A stretch of DNA of 64,000 nt from contig NZ_JACJON010000068.1 in assembly GCF_014695585.1 (NCBI RefSeq), positions 248,001 through 312,000 on the forward strand. Direction: 5' to 3'. Position numbers and translations under genes: made by a program. Each line of letters opens with the position of its first letter. Positions within the stretch are counted from its first letter, which is position 1. The stretch comes from Microcoleus sp. FACHB-831. GTDB lineage: Bacteria; Cyanobacteriota; Cyanobacteriia; Cyanobacteriales; FACHB-T130. Shown here in pieces: positions 38,101 through 48,102 of this stretch. The notes under the pieces were generated by a model, which saw nothing but the letters and a program-made list of their open reading frames with translations, was not told where the DNA came from and did no database searches.

Positions 38101-40632
38101 ATTACCAGTTCCCATAGTCGGGTTGCTGGTGTTATTACCGGGAGTCGGGTTGCTAGCACTATTACCGATAGTCGGGTTGCTGGTGCTATTGCCAGTTCCG
38201 GGAGTCGGGTTGCTAGCACTATTACCGATAGTCGGGTTGCTGGTGCTATTGCCAGTTCCGGGAGTCGGGTTGCTGGCGCTATTTCCCGTAGTCGGATTGC
38301 TGGCGCTATTGCCAGTTCCCGTAGTCGGGTTGCTGGTGCTATTACCGGGAGTCGGGTTGCTGGTGCTATTGCCAGTTCCCGTAGTCGGGTTGCTGGTGCT
38401 ATTACCCGTTCCTGGAATTGGGTTGCTGGCGTTATCTCCCGTAGTTGGGTTGCTGGTGTTTGTCCCCGTGGGTGGGTTAGTGTCAGAAGTATTAGGCTGT
38501 GGGTTGCTAGTGGTATCTCCCGTAGTTGGGTTGCTAGTGCCTGTTCCCGTAGCCGGGTTAGTGTCACCAGTATTAGGCTGCGGGTTGCTTGTGCTATCTC
38601 CCGTAGGTGGAGTAGTGTCGCCAGTACCGGACGGCGGGTTGTTAGTGCTATTTCCGTCGTTTGGTGTAGGAATTGGGCTGGGGATGGGAGATAGAACAGC
38701 TCCCCCCGTAACCGATTGAGAACTTCCCTTGCTTGCTAATGTAATGTTGCCTGGATAACCTTGGTTGCCCTTACCTGGATTACCAGAATGAGTCGCATTT
38801 ATAGTGCCGTACTTAATGCTGCCTGCATCGACGCGCAACGTTACATTACCAGAATTGCCTTGACCAACAGCGGTTGTATTTATCTTGTCAGTGATAATGT
38901 TTCCAGCCTTGCTGGACAAACTGACAGAACCGCCATTGTTTCCACCCTTTACGCTCGAAGTTATAGTTCCAGCAGTAATATTGCCTTGGGCGGACATGAT
39001 AACTGGCCCGCCATCGCCTTTAACTTCGCCAGAAGTATTTATATCGCCTGCGGTAATGCTCCCAGTTGCTGATTTCAATATCAGTGCGGGAGTGGTAGTT
39101 AAAGTCTTGAAATCTGTATCGTTCTCAGAAATACTAGCGGCGGTATCTGGTTGGGTAATTTTAATATTTCCAAACGTGATATTGCCGCCAGCTTCTACCT
39201 TCAGTGCAGCACCAGTGTAATCGCCAAAATTATAGTCTCCATCTACTTTGTAAATTGGGTCGTAGAGACTGATTGATTTACCTAAGCCACCTGATAAGTT
39301 GAGCAGGTAAAAATTTCCACCGCTGGAAAAGTGAGCATCCAAAGAAGCAATTCCATCTGTAACCACACTGGTGTTGCCGCCACTCTGGAACGGCATTTCA
39401 GTCTTGGTATGGTTTAGCGCCAGAATATCAATTGATTGCTTGCCCTCAACGTAGAGGTTGCCCCCTGTTTTAGCAAGAAAGGGATTTGCGACGCTATCCC
39501 GTATTCGCACTGTATCTTGTGCAAAGAGATTCAAGTCTCCTGCTGTTTGAAGTTTAGTTTCTACTAACGTTAGATTACGGTTCGCTGATAAACTTGCCCC
39601 TGCTCCTGTGACATTTCCCCCCGCTACTACTACATCTCCGGTTTGGATAGCTATACCTGAGCCAGATAGTTGCAGGCTACCGTCGTTGTTTTTGGTTATT
39701 TGTGTAGCGCTGCTGGCATTTCCACCCGTCAGCAAAGAAGGGAGGGATGCAATTGGCAGCGTCGAGTTGTTTGGCTGGCTGCTATCTGTTGTCAGGGGTT
39801 GAATTTCCACACCTAACAAAGATCCTGCTGGGGTAAGCCGCACTAGAGTTAAGCCTGGTACGGTTGCGACAGTAACTTTCCCTCCTGGCGCAGATAGCTG
39901 TCCTGTACTAACAACTGTTCCACCTACTAAACTTAAATTTCCCCCACTTCCCACCGCTAGCGGTGCCGCGTTGATAATAGCTCCCGGCTGGGATGCGTTG
40001 AAGGCAAAGGTATTAGGCGTTCCTGCAAGGGCAGCGTAATTATTAGAGCCAGTGGCACTAAACCAATTATTATTCCCAAACCCGATGCCTGTAGCAGTGC
40101 TAGCGCTGAAGCTTGCTGGTACGTTCAGGCTGGCATTGTTGCCAAATACAATTCCAGATGGGTTGATTAAAAATAAGTTGGAGGTGCCATTGCTGACTTG
40201 AATAAGGCCATTAATAATGGAAGCGTCACCGCCATTTATGCGCCCAAGTATGTTTCGGATAGCTGGGTTCGACAGAAAGTTGGCGACTTGACCAGAGTCG
40301 AGGCCAAATTTAGTGAAGCTATGGAACAGGTTGGCTCCATCCCCGGAACTTTGCCCTCCGCTGATGTCAATGCTGTTTCCGCTGGGAGTGACAATAGTGT
40401 TGGTGCCGTCGGCTGCTGGTACTATTGTTTGTGCCTGCACCAAACCAGGACAAACCATTCCCACCGTGAGGCTGGGAACAAGGGCAAAAAAGGTTGCCGC
40501 TTTTTTGTATTTATTGTTACTTTTAATTTTTGATTGTTGAGATGCCAAACCGCTATGTGCGGGTAGGTTTCCACCACACAAAGAGTTGGCCGCGAACCAT
40601 AAGCTGATTCTATATCCAGCGCCTTTCATCAA
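35125..40632 (-). CDS. Secreted filamentous hemagglutinin-CHAT protein 2, with very long repeat region
   Basis: 1835 residues, a paralogue of its neighbours. A long signal region ends at LVQAQT (about 69). The secretion domain has [40 protein letters not shown] and PSGIVFGNNASLN. Beta repeats run to about 650. An Asn/Pro/Thr/Ser block (about 660-1110) is followed by nine copies of DKKNQSDNS (about 1127-1208). The CHAT domain has His1678 (HLATHAEFQ) and Cys1721 (VLSACQTALGD), again 43 residues apart, and ends AFTMIGNPW. The repeat region is likely an extended, surface-exposed stalk. The ATG at 40632 is the most upstream plausible start. Confidence 0.9.
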   Translation of the reverse strand: MMKGAGYRISLWFAANSLCGGNLPAHSGLASQQSKIKSNNKYKKAATFFALVPSLTVGMVCPGLVQAQTIVPAADGTNTIVTPSGNSIDISGGQSSGDGANLFHSFTKFGLDSGQVANFLSNPAIRNILGRINGGDASIINGLIQVSNGTSNLFLINPSGIVFGNNASLNVPASFSASTATGIGFGNNNWFSATGSNNYAALAGTPNTFAFNASQPGAIINAAPLAVGSGGNLSLVGGTVVSTGQLSAPGGKVTVATVPGLTLVRLTPAGSLLGVEIQPLTTDSSQPNNSTLPIASLPSLLTGGNASSATQITKNNDGSLQLSGSGIAIQTGDVVVAGGNVTGAGASLSANRNLTLVETKLQTAGDLNLFAQDTVRIRDSVANPFLAKTGGNLYVEGKQSIDILALNHTKTEMPFQSGGNTSVVTDGIASLDAHFSSGGNFYLLNLSGGLGKSISLYDPIYKVDGDYNFGDYTGAALKVEAGGNITFGNIKITQPDTAASISENDTDFKTLTTTPALILKSATGSITAGDINTSGEVKGDGGPVIMSAQGNITAGTITSSVKGGNNGGSVSLSSKAGNIITDKINTTAVGQGNSGNVTLRVDAGSIKYGTINATHSGNPGKGNQGYPGNITLASKGSSQSVTGGAVLSPIPSPIPTPNDGNSTNNPPSGTGDTTPPTGDSTSNPQPNTGDTNPATGTGTSNPTTGDTTSNPQPNTSDTNPPTGTNTSNPTTGDNASNPIPGTGNSTSNPTTGTGNSTSNPTPGNSTSNPTTGTGNSASNPTTGNSASNPTPGTGNSTSNPTIGNSASNPTPGTGNSTSNPTIGNSASNPTPGNNTSNPTMGTGNNTSNPTMGTGNNTSNPTTGTGTSNPTTGTGNSPSNPTTGNSASNPTPGNSVSNPTTGNSVSNPTTGNSASNPTTGTGNSASNPTTGNSASNPTTGNSASNPTTGNSASNPTTGNSASNPTPGNSASNPTTGNSASNPTTGNSASNPTTGNSASNPTTGNSASNPTPGNSASNPTPGNSASNPTTDNSASNPTTDNSASNPITGINTNSQPGNSDTNPTTGNNTNPTTSNNASNPQPNNGDSNPQPGNNASNPQPENNAGNTQPKNGNGNSNPSGNGNSNPSGNSDKKNQSDNSDKKNQSDNSDKKNQSDNSDKKNQSDNSDKKNQSDNSDKKNQSDNSDKKNQSDNSDKKNQSDNSDKKNQSDNSGKTNPPGVSTKPKKQGDCPGKQQGDCTGSGPARNGMGYGRDRNGKDNSVRKDTDNVPGNGVSNSLANGVGSSPGMDSNNIGGNKPLGNTNNRDALTTPVQQSQPSMGIGQESNDVRSLPQAAGDSAPSRQVSGESQSSEQGSGEATSSDQGSGDSSAPVAKKTGSARPQFVISNAISSPDVAHVAALDKQFSTEWQEYFGSSANIQAANSVDATQILDSVQEATNIRSALIYVAFVPPNGISQDARAGKNSLLSGTNNAQNTPQVKTNTGGNQMDAPNRMDQKLDELDVTVVMGHGQVIRKRIVGATRSQVLRVAAKFRSEVTNARRPLSYQAPAQQLYNWLVSPIEGDLQAADINNLVFIMDEGLRSLPVAALHDGKGFLVERYSAGLMPSLNLTDTKYRDIRNSQVMAMGAANLPNQRPLPAVPVEIENITQHLWSGKSYLNSAFTFDNLKSARSQRPFGIVHLATHAEFQVDDPKQSYIQLWDSKLRLEQLSQLGWNDPPVDLLVLSACQTALGDRKAELGFAGLALQSGVKSALASLWYVSDEGTLGLMTNFYEQLRKAPIKAEALRQAQLAMIKGDVRLENGYLLTPGGKVQLPPEMANLKTTKLTHPYYWAAFTMIGNPW
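37007..37254 (-). repeat. 27-bp tandem array encoding DKKNQSDNS
   Basis: Nine almost identical 27-bp copies with very few differences lie inside exoprotein 2. Near-identity implies recent expansion or continuing homogenisation. Confidence 0.92.
37490..38640 (-). repeat. 27- and 33-bp tandem array encoding NSASNPTTG-type units
   Basis: About forty copies of 27 bp (NSASNPTTG, NSASNPTPG) are interspersed with 33-bp variants (NPTTGTGNSAS). All variants keep the frame. Opposite-strand frames of up to about 600 codons here are by-products of the repeat. Confidence 0.9.
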
Positions 40633-41399
40633 AGCATCTACACAGCCATACCCCTATATATTAGATACGGGGAAGAGCCGGGTCTCCGAATAACAACTGA
40701 AAAATGAGAACATACCAATTAGTGTTTAACACGCGATCGCCGTATTTGTCTCGATTAAGGCCTTACAGACTTCGGGCGCTTTTATCGTTCTTTGTTTAAT
40801 TTTCCCAAAGACTGGAGCGAGCGCATCCCTCAACAGGCACCATATATACATAAAATTTGAGTATTTACACTTACCTCCTGTTTTTTGCTTCCTTGATAGA
40901 AAAAAAACTTATTTTCCCCAAAAGTAATATCAACGCCAATTTGTCTGTTTTATAATACACAACCAGAATTTAGAGATGCACTACGGGTTGGTTAGATAGG
41001 AGCTACTCCCTAGTAGACTGTTGTTCATGGTTTATTGTTCATTGTTCATGGCGATGAAACCGGAAACAGAAACTATGAATACAAGTCTAAAACTCAACTC
41101 TTAGGCAAAGCCCTTGTTATACGATCTCGTCTTTAAAACCCATTGTCTGGCATTGGCAACCTAGCTTGTGCCTCAATATGCCGATGCCCGCTATCTAGAT
41201 GATACTGCGCTTCGCCTCTCGGAACCAAGTGACATCGGAAAGCTACTCACAAGTTATTAATAATTAATTTTGATAAAACCTACGAGAGGATTCGTCTTTC
41301 TAGAGTTAGAAACTTTTTTAGAAATAGGCATATATTATTATTTTAATAATATATAATTTATTTGTTAAAAAGCCTTAGATAGCAGCATCGAATGCTATT
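40633..41399. other. Spacer between exoproteins 2 and 3
   Basis: 767 bp without a gene. It includes a GTTCATGG/TTGTTCAT short direct repeat (about 41024-41050), poly-A/T tracts and AT-rich DNA next to the end of exoprotein 3. No RNA gene or mobile element is recognised. The promoter of exoprotein 2 probably lies in the first 200 bp. Confidence 0.4.
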
Positions 41400-44300
41400 C
41401 TACCAGGGGCTGCCAATTGTAGTAAACGCCGCCCAAAAATAGGGGTGTGTTAGCTGTTGGGTTCCCTGCTTTGCTAAAGACGGCGGGAGGGGCATAGACG
41501 CCTCAGAAGTACGCAGTTGACCTCCCTCTAAACGTACTTGTCCCTTAAGCATTGCTACTTGCGTCCGTCGCAAAGCTTCTGCTTTAATAGGGGCTTTTTT
41601 CAATTGTTGATAGAAGTCTGACATTAGTCCCAACGTTCCCTCATCGCTGACGTACCAAAGACTAGCCAAGGCTGTTTTCACCCCTGCAGCAATCGACAAC
41701 CCCGCAAAGCCTAACTCTGCCTCTTCATCGCCCAGTGCTGAACGACAGGCACTTAGCACCAATAACTCGACTAGCGGGTCGTTCCAACCTAGTTGTCGTA
41801 ACTGGTCTAGTTTTAACTGCGTATCTGACAGTTGAATATAGGAATTGTTGGGTTTTCCAGGCTTAAATTCACCGTGAGTTGCTAAGTGAATGATTCCAAA
41901 AGGCTGCTTTGCGCGTTGTGCTTTAAGGTTATCTAGCGTAAAGCCTTGGTTGAGGAAAGACTTACCAGGCCACAACTGCTCTGTGATAATAGATAACTCT
42001 ACAGGGACGGCGGGTAAGGGGTTCTGGTTAGCAAATTGCGAGGCTCCCATACCCAAAACTTGAGCTTTTTTGATATCAACAAAACGAGTATCGGTAAGGC
42101 TGAGACTGGGCATTAGACCAACGCTGTATTTTTCTATTACAAACTGTTTGCCATCATGAAGAGCAGCAATAGGGAGACTGCGTAGGCCAGAGTCCATGAT
42201 AAACACCAGATTGTTTATGCTTCGCGCTTGTAAATCTGTTTCTAGAGGTGCGAGCAACCATTGATAAAGTTGTTTGCTGCTAGTTAGGTAGCGATTCGTT
42301 CTGGTGGAGTTAGTAATTTGTGAGCGGAATTGCTGGGCGCTTTTGATGACTTGCTCGCGCGTCGCACCACTTAGGCGCTTACGCACTGGTTGCCCCTTTG
42401 CTGTCACCATTATCAGTTCCAGCTGGTCTGTATCCGATTTGGGAATAGGGATTTGAGATTTGGGATTTTCTGAAGGTTTACCCGAATTTTCAGCCAGTTG
42501 TGTTAACGCAGATCCTTGAGAATTAAAGCTCCAAAGTATATCTCGTCCCGCGCTAACAGTATTCTCCTTAACTGCCGCTGCTGGTGGAACTGTTGAAGGT
42601 ACAAAAGCTACATAGATAAGCGCGGGTTTAACACCAGTTGCCTTCTCAATTTGGCTGAGAATCTCGCGGGTTTCTGCTAGAGATTTAATCGGAGTATCCG
42701 CCGGCTGCCCAAAATATAGTTCAAACTGGCGCGTGAATGGCTCATCAAACGTGGCGCTAACAGAGTCAATTTCAGCAAAAGGTACGGTATCAATTGATAG
42801 TTTTTGTGCGCCTGTCTCTTGCGGTGGCTTATCCCGCAATGATGGAGTTGGTGTTGGCGTTGGTATTACAGTTGGTGTTGGTGATGGACTGGGTGATGGA
42901 CTGGGTGATGGACTGGGTGATGGACTGGGTGATGGGCTGGGTGATGGACTGGGTGATGGACTGGGTGATGGACTGGTTGATGGGCTGGGTGATGGACTAG
43001 GTGATGGGCTAGGTGATGGACTAGGTGATGGGCTAGGTGATGCGGTGACAATCAATGTCACCTGTTGCGACGCTGAAAATGAAGCGCGATCGCTCGCTTT
43101 GAGCGTGAAAGCATTAATTGCACCACTCACCCCTGCTGGCGGAGTATAAACTAAATTATCACCAGGAGATATAGTTGTTCCCGCCGTTACTGGAACCCCA
43201 TTTATTGTCAGCGTTCCTCCAGGCGCGATCGCATCAATAACTATAATTGTATTATCAGCGTTTGTATCTGAAGCACTAGGATTTAAATCTGTATAAGTAA
43301 AGCTAAATGGCTGATCTTGTTGAGCGCCTGCTAGTGACGAACTAGCTGGTAGTGTTGCTGGAGTATTAAATGAATTTATGGTAATTCCAGCAGGAGTACC
43401 GCTAGCAGTTCCGTCATTTGGAAGTACTGCAAATGTTCCGGATGAAAACGTAGTGCCATTAATATTAATAGCTCCTGCTAGGCCATTAATACTTGCATCA
43501 CCCACAATAAATGGAGCGTTGTTTGGCCCACCATCATGCTCAATCGTAACTGTTCCAAGTATGACAGTTGTAGTTGCATCTGTAGCAGTTGCTATTGGTT
43601 GGATATCAATTGTATTTCCCGAACCTGTGCCTTGAACTGTTCCTTTGGCGCTAATTAATACATTGCCGCCTGTAGCCTGGGATCCGGCGGTAAACGACTG
43701 AGCTGTGCTTCCAGCATCAATGGCAATAAAGTTAATGTTACCGCCATTATTTAAGGTTTTTAGGGTTACGTTGCCACCCGTAGCTGAGATAAGACCATCA
43801 GAAGAACCTGATCCTGATGCCCTAGAAGAAATTTCTCCTTGTACTTTGATACTACCCCCAGCAGTTAGATTAACTTCACCACCTGTTGTGTTAAAAGATT
43901 GATTTCCGTTAGCAGACGAATTGATTCCGTCTGTAGTAATGTCACCAACAGCAGTGAATAAAATATTGCCTCCATTAGTAAAATTAGTAAAATCAAAAGT
44001 ATTAGCATTAGCATCAACTATTTGGGTGGTGATGCTTGCTTTAGAGTCAAGCACGATATCGCCGCCGCTGTAACCAGAGCCTATTAAATCGTTAGTAATA
44101 ATAGCTCCTGCCGTGCTTGTGAGGCTAATTTTCCCCCCATTGTCACCAGCACGGCTGGTATTAATAATCCCAGCAGATATACTTGCTCCGGAAATCGTTA
44201 CATTATTGCCATTACTCCGGATTGTATCTGATGAATCCATAGAAAAAGCTCCAACCTTATCGCCATCAAAGTCAGCAATAAAAGTAACCGATCTAGTTGA

Positions 44301-46646
44301 ACCGCTAGCACTAAAGTTCAATGTGGCGTCAGTGAGCTTATTGATGGTGATATTGTTAGTCGCTTGGAGGATAACATCACCAGAGAAAATTGCGCTTTCT
44401 AGTGCTTGTTCCGAAATCGTGATCGCAGTACCGGGGAAGTCAGTAGTTAATATATCTGGAAGTGCGCTATCGCCTGTTCCCGGTCCAGCACCATCTATTA
44501 TTGTGATATCGGTTGGATCTAACAGTAAGGTGCCAAACTTCCCCTTGGCAGCGCTAGTATCGACCTTACCGTTAAAATTTAAATTTTCCTTACCCGAAAC
44601 CTCAACAAAACCACCGTCGCCGGAATTGCTGCCGCCTTTGGCGCTGATGTTGCCAAAAAATCCTGTAAATTTATCAGCCCAGACAATAATACGACCGCCA
44701 TTACCGTTAAGCAGACTATCGACAGAAATAATAGAATCCTTACTTACGAAGGTGCGAATCGCATTCGGTACTGTCCCCTTGCCCTGATAATCGCCGCCAA
44801 TCAGCACCGTCCCGCCGCCATTTGTGCCGGAAGCGTTGATATTAGCACCAAATAAACCGACCTTATAGCCTAAGACATTTACTTTGCCGCCTGTCTGACT
44901 CGATACATTCAAGTTGCCAGACAAAATATTAGTCCCTGCGTCTGTTGGCACTGCAATTCCAGAAGCAGCCAGAACCACTCCACCTTTGCCGTTGACGCTC
45001 AATCCTCCCGCACTGCTTCCACCTGTTCCCGTCAGCAATTCTGCTACTGATTTAGAATTGGGAACTTGGGACCGATCGTGGGAGATTTGACTCTGGGGGA
45101 CTTCCAAACTTAGCAGGTGTCCGGGTTTGGTGATGCGTAACCACTTGCCGCCCTGTAAGGCTGCTACGGTGATATTACCTCCGGGCGCTGTCAAAGTTCC
45201 GGTATTAATAACAGTGCCGCCCAGGAGATTTGCGTTATATCCCTCTTTCACAACTAAGTTACCAGAGTTGATAATAGCTCCAGGCTGGATTGAGTTGAAG
45301 GTGAAGATGCTGGGCGTTCCGTTTAAGGCGGCGAAGTTATTTTGCCCAAAGGCGTTAAACCAATTATTGTTACCAAAACCAATGCGATCGCTTGTGCTAG
45401 CTGTAAAATCAGCGGGTACGTTGAGGCGGGCATTAGTGCCAAATATTAAGCCCGCTGGGTTCATCAAATACAAATTAGAATTGCCGCCCGTAACCTGAAT
45501 TAAGCCGTTAATAATCGAGGCATCGCCGCCGTTGATCCGCCCCAGGATATTTTTGATGTCAGGGTTAGAAAGAAAGTTGGCTATCTGATTTTGGTCTAAG
45601 CCAAATTTGGTAAAGCTGTGGAAGAGATTGGTTTTATCGCTCGAAAGGCTGCCGCCAGTGATATTCAACTGGTTGCCATTCTCATTAATAACGGTGTTTG
45701 TGCCGTCATCTGCTCGAATAATATTTTGTGCTAAGGCAAAGTTTGGAGAAAAGCAAACGGCGATAGGCAAGAAGCAAGAGGCAAGGGGTGGTAAGAAAAA
45801 CTTTTGAGTGATGCACTTTTTACAGGCTTTTTTTAGAAATGCGAAGACAGAATTACTAAAAGCTTTTGCCTGACTTATAGGAGTTATTTTGACTATGTAC
45901 TGGAAGGGAGAATAGCTAAAAATTTGCAGTTCTACTTGGAAGCGATCGCTCAATCCTCGGCGCTGGATTGCCCTCGCAATGGCTTTAGCAGAGTCTTCAG
46001 CCTGTTTTTGGGTGTTTTGTCGGGAGGAAGTTTGTGCGTGTTGGCGGTAGTAATAAAGTGGTTTTTTGACGTGCCCCACTGATGTGACTTCAGAAAGCCG
46101 CAAGCATATATCGTAGTCTTCAGCGTAGGCGATTTCCTCGTCAATTCCTCCCACTTGGTCGAACACATCGCGGCGGATCAGCCGGAAATGAAAAGTAATT
46201 AAGTCCAAGAGCAACCTATCTTTGGAATAGGGAATGTGACAGCGTTTGCCGTAGCCTTTAATCTTGCCTGTTTCTTCCATATCCAAGTAGTCGGTATAAA
46301 CTAAACCGACTTCTGGCTGGGTATCTAAAATGGCTGCTGTTTCTTTAAGGGCTGCTGGTGCTAACAAATCGTCGCTGTCTACCCAGCCAAGGTATTTCCC
46401 GGTTGTTTGTGCGATCGCTGCTTTCAATGCACCAACACGCCCTTGATGCTTTGCTGCTACTACTCGCACGCGGCGATCGCTTTTTGCGTAGGAGTTAGCG
46501 ATCGCCAGCGAGTCATCTGTAGAACCGTCATCCCAAACTAACAGCTCAAAGTCGCCTCTAGTTTGTGATAAAACGCTGGCGATCGCGTCGCCCAAGTAAC
46601 GCTCTCGGTTATAAGTGGTTATGACTATAGAAATTGTTGCTGCCAT
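41400..46646 (-). CDS. GT2 glycosyltransferase fused to hemagglutinin-CHAT protein 3
   Basis: 1748 residues. Residues 1-240 are a GT2 glycosyltransferase ([38 protein letters not shown] with the Dx[13 protein letters not shown]). From about 255 the frame continues without a stop into a signal-like segment ([14 protein letters not shown], ending FALAQN near 300). The secretion domain ([20 protein letters not shown]), beta repeats, a cadherin-like stretch, a Pro/Ser repeat and the CHAT domain follow, with His1591 (HLATHGEF) and Cys1634 ([11 protein letters not shown]). No ATG or GTG occurs between the GT2 end and the internal signal; the nearest is a TTG. Gene fusion by deletion of the GT2 end and the exoprotein start is the likeliest origin. 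An internal signal would hinder normal export. Confidence 0.88.
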   Translation of the reverse strand: MAATISIVITTYNRERYLGDAIASVLSQTRGDFELLVWDDGSTDDSLAIANSYAKSDRRVRVVAAKHQGRVGALKAAIAQTTGKYLGWVDSDDLLAPAALKETAAILDTQPEVGLVYTDYLDMEETGKIKGYGKRCHIPYSKDRLLLDLITFHFRLIRRDVFDQVGGIDEEIAYAEDYDICLRLSEVTSVGHVKKPLYYYRQHAQTSSRQNTQKQAEDSAKAIARAIQRRGLSDRFQVELQIFSYSPFQYIVKITPISQAKAFSNSVFAFLKKACKKCITQKFFLPPLASCFLPIAVCFSPNFALAQNIIRADDGTNTVINENGNQLNITGGSLSSDKTNLFHSFTKFGLDQNQIANFLSNPDIKNILGRINGGDASIINGLIQVTGGNSNLYLMNPAGLIFGTNARLNVPADFTASTSDRIGFGNNNWFNAFGQNNFAALNGTPSIFTFNSIQPGAIINSGNLVVKEGYNANLLGGTVINTGTLTAPGGNITVAALQGGKWLRITKPGHLLSLEVPQSQISHDRSQVPNSKSVAELLTGTGGSSAGGLSVNGKGGVVLAASGIAVPTDAGTNILSGNLNVSSQTGGKVNVLGYKVGLFGANINASGTNGGGTVLIGGDYQGKGTVPNAIRTFVSKDSIISVDSLLNGNGGRIIVWADKFTGFFGNISAKGGSNSGDGGFVEVSGKENLNFNGKVDTSAAKGKFGTLLLDPTDITIIDGAGPGTGDSALPDILTTDFPGTAITISEQALESAIFSGDVILQATNNITINKLTDATLNFSASGSTRSVTFIADFDGDKVGAFSMDSSDTIRSNGNNVTISGASISAGIINTSRAGDNGGKISLTSTAGAIITNDLIGSGYSGGDIVLDSKASITTQIVDANANTFDFTNFTNGGNILFTAVGDITTDGINSSANGNQSFNTTGGEVNLTAGGSIKVQGEISSRASGSGSSDGLISATGGNVTLKTLNNGGNINFIAIDAGSTAQSFTAGSQATGGNVLISAKGTVQGTGSGNTIDIQPIATATDATTTVILGTVTIEHDGGPNNAPFIVGDASINGLAGAININGTTFSSGTFAVLPNDGTASGTPAGITINSFNTPATLPASSSLAGAQQDQPFSFTYTDLNPSASDTNADNTIIVIDAIAPGGTLTINGVPVTAGTTISPGDNLVYTPPAGVSGAINAFTLKASDRASFSASQQVTLIVTASPSPSPSPSPSPSPSPSPSPSTSPSPSPSPSPSPSPSPSPSPSPSPSPSPSPSPTPTVIPTPTPTPSLRDKPPQETGAQKLSIDTVPFAEIDSVSATFDEPFTRQFELYFGQPADTPIKSLAETREILSQIEKATGVKPALIYVAFVPSTVPPAAAVKENTVSAGRDILWSFNSQGSALTQLAENSGKPSENPKSQIPIPKSDTDQLELIMVTAKGQPVRKRLSGATREQVIKSAQQFRSQITNSTRTNRYLTSSKQLYQWLLAPLETDLQARSINNLVFIMDSGLRSLPIAALHDGKQFVIEKYSVGLMPSLSLTDTRFVDIKKAQVLGMGASQFANQNPLPAVPVELSIITEQLWPGKSFLNQGFTLDNLKAQRAKQPFGIIHLATHGEFKPGKPNNSYIQLSDTQLKLDQLRQLGWNDPLVELLVLSACRSALGDEEAELGFAGLSIAAGVKTALASLWYVSDEGTLGLMSDFYQQLKKAPIKAEALRRTQVAMLKGQVRLEGGQLRTSEASMPLPPSLAKQGTQQLTHPYFWAAFTTIGSPW
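42881..43042 (-). repeat. 12-bp tandem array encoding Ser-Pro repeats
   Basis: About thirteen copies of GGACTGGGTGAT and one-base variants encode alternating Ser and Pro in exoprotein 3. This is a typical flexible linker just before the CHAT region. Confidence 0.9.
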
Positions 46647-46743
46647 GACCTTCTCTCTGCGTGTTAGTATAATTTACTACTTTCCTTTCTCAACTTTTTA
46701 AGCGATCGCGACCCCATTTTAAATATTAAAGTTTAGAAAGAAA

Positions 46744-47327
46744 ATGGCAACAAATATTACAAACCTGCACTTGTGCTGCGGTAAAAATATTTTGCAAGGC
46801 TGGATTAATCTAGATATAGTTGCTCGTGATGGCGTAGATATTATTCCGATTTAGATGATTATCAAAAGACTAGCTTACCTTTTGAAGATAATGGCATTGA
46901 TGAATTTTTGGCAAGTCATGTTATTGAACATTTACATAAACCTCTTCCTTTTATGGAAGAAATTCATAGAATTGCCAAACCCAATGCCAAGGCTGTATTT
47001 AGACTTCCCTATGGTTCCAGCGACGATGCCTTTGAAGATCCCACCCATGTTAAGCAATATTTTTTAAAATCATTTGGATTTTTTTCACAACCTTTCTACT
47101 TTAAAGCCGACTATGGCTATAGAGGCGATTGGTTAACTGAAAAAATTATTTTGCTAGTAGACGCTAATATACACCAAGGTAAAACAGCCGAGCAAATTAT
47201 GTTTGAGGTTAATACATACAGAAATATAGTTATAGAAATGCTTGTTGAGCTTAAAGCAATAAACCCTATAAAATACCGCAAAAAAGAATTAATAATTGAG
47301 CCGCGCATTGAAATAAATTCCCTATAA
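46744..47327 (+). pseudogene. SAM-dependent methyltransferase broken by a one-base frameshift
   Basis: The first frame from ATG 46744 reads MATNITNLHLCCGKNILQGW then INLDIVARDGVDIIP and stops at TAG 46852-46854. The same protein continues one frame over from 46848 as DLDDYQKTSLPFEDNGIDEF, with HVIEHLHKPLPFMEEIHRIA, and runs to the stop at 47325-47327. Restoring one G near 46847 gives an intact class I methyltransferase of about 194 residues, of the kind found in glycan and sugar clusters. It is divergent from the GT2-exoprotein fusion, so both may be remains of one glycan locus. A sequencing error is the alternative. Confidence 0.8.
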
Positions 47328-47486
47328 AACAACCCTCAATTTATCTTCATTAGCTAGCTATACTAAAAAAAATTGAATTATTTGGCGCTGCGTATCGCTA
47401 CGACAGATAGAGATCGCTGGGTATTTTTTAACACAAATATAAACTGATATAGCAATCCTATTTGAGTTGTCAGATGCCAGGAGTTC

Positions 47487-47519
47487 ACATCCCCGACTTC
47501 TTGGAGAAGTCGGGGATGT
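47487..47519. repeat. Perfect 15-bp-arm hairpin ACATCCCCGACTTCT
   Basis: The arms ACATCCCCGACTTCT and AGAAGTCGGGGATGT are exact complements with a 3-base loop. It is a common dispersed hairpin in filamentous cyanobacteria. The remainder of the 47328-47621 gap is AT-rich with no gene seen. Confidence 0.85.
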
Positions 47520-47621
47520 CGCCTTCACGAAATTTACGACTATTATATGTGCCTTATGGTATATCCTGTGTAAAGCAGACCGAGCGTAATTTTAACTTTT
47601 TCAACCTTTCAACCGAAGCTG

Positions 47622-48023
47622 ATGGCTACTTTAAAAGAATTTTTGGAAGCTTGCGAGAACCTGGGAACGCTGCGTCTAATTGTGACAAGCAGTGCAGCAG
47701 TTCTAGAAGTGCGCGGAAGAGTAACAAAGCTGTTTTATGCAGAGTTGCCCAAGGGCAAGTACGCTAATATGCACGCAGACGTTTTTGAATTTCACCTAAA
47801 TATGGATGCAATTTCGCGGGTGAAGTTTGAAACGGGTGAAGCGAAACGAGGCAATTTCACCACATATGCGATTCGCTTTCTGGATGAGAAAGAGGAACCA
47901 GCATTAAGTGCATTTTTGCAGTGGGGTAAGCCTGGTGAATACGAACCGGGTCAAGTGGAAGCTTGGGAGGCGCTAAGAGAAAAATACGGTGAAGTTTGGG
48001 AACCAGAAACAGTTGAATTATGA
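47622..48023 (+). CDS. Conserved hypothetical protein, possibly HutX/ChuX-like
   Basis: 133 residues. The pattern FYAELPKGKYANMHADVFEF then HLNMDAISRVKFETGEAKRG, with the acidic C-terminal EKYGEVWEPETVEL, loosely resembles the heme-utilisation fold family ChuX/HutX. I am not certain: the resemblance is in the short histidine/leucine strand (FHLNMDAISRVKF) and length. There is no signal peptide. It is monocistronic, with a dispersed hairpin repeat on each side. Confidence 0.65.
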   Translation: MATLKEFLEACENLGTLRLIVTSSAAVLEVRGRVTKLFYAELPKGKYANMHADVFEFHLNMDAISRVKFETGEAKRGNFTTYAIRFLDEKEEPALSAFLQWGKPGEYEPGQVEAWEALREKYGEVWEPETVEL

Positions 48024-48028
48024 ATTTT

Positions 48029-48084
48029 AGTAGGGCGGGCAATGCCCACCAATTGCCTATGCGGTGGGCATTGCCCACCCTACT
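48029..48084. repeat. Long hairpin repeat, GGTGGGCATTGCCCACC family
   Basis: The 22-bp arms (left AGTAGGGCGGGCAATGCCCA plus CC) pair with one mismatch around a 12-base loop, just after the preceding stop. It shares the core arm sequence with the element at 8058-8111. Confidence 0.85.
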
Positions 48085-48102
48085 GCTATTGATTGATTGG
48101 TA

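Noticed and set aside
36926-38719. 597- and 558-codon plus-strand frames with Leu/Val/Gly and Arg/Val/Ser repeats
   Set aside because: They are the opposite strand of the 27/33-bp repeats of exoprotein 2. Periods divisible by three keep any frame open, and composition and lack of a start signal argue against coding.
42733-43149. Plus-strand Gly/Asp-rich frame and minus-strand His/Pro frame
   Set aside because: Both arise from the 12-bp Ser-Pro repeat of exoprotein 3.
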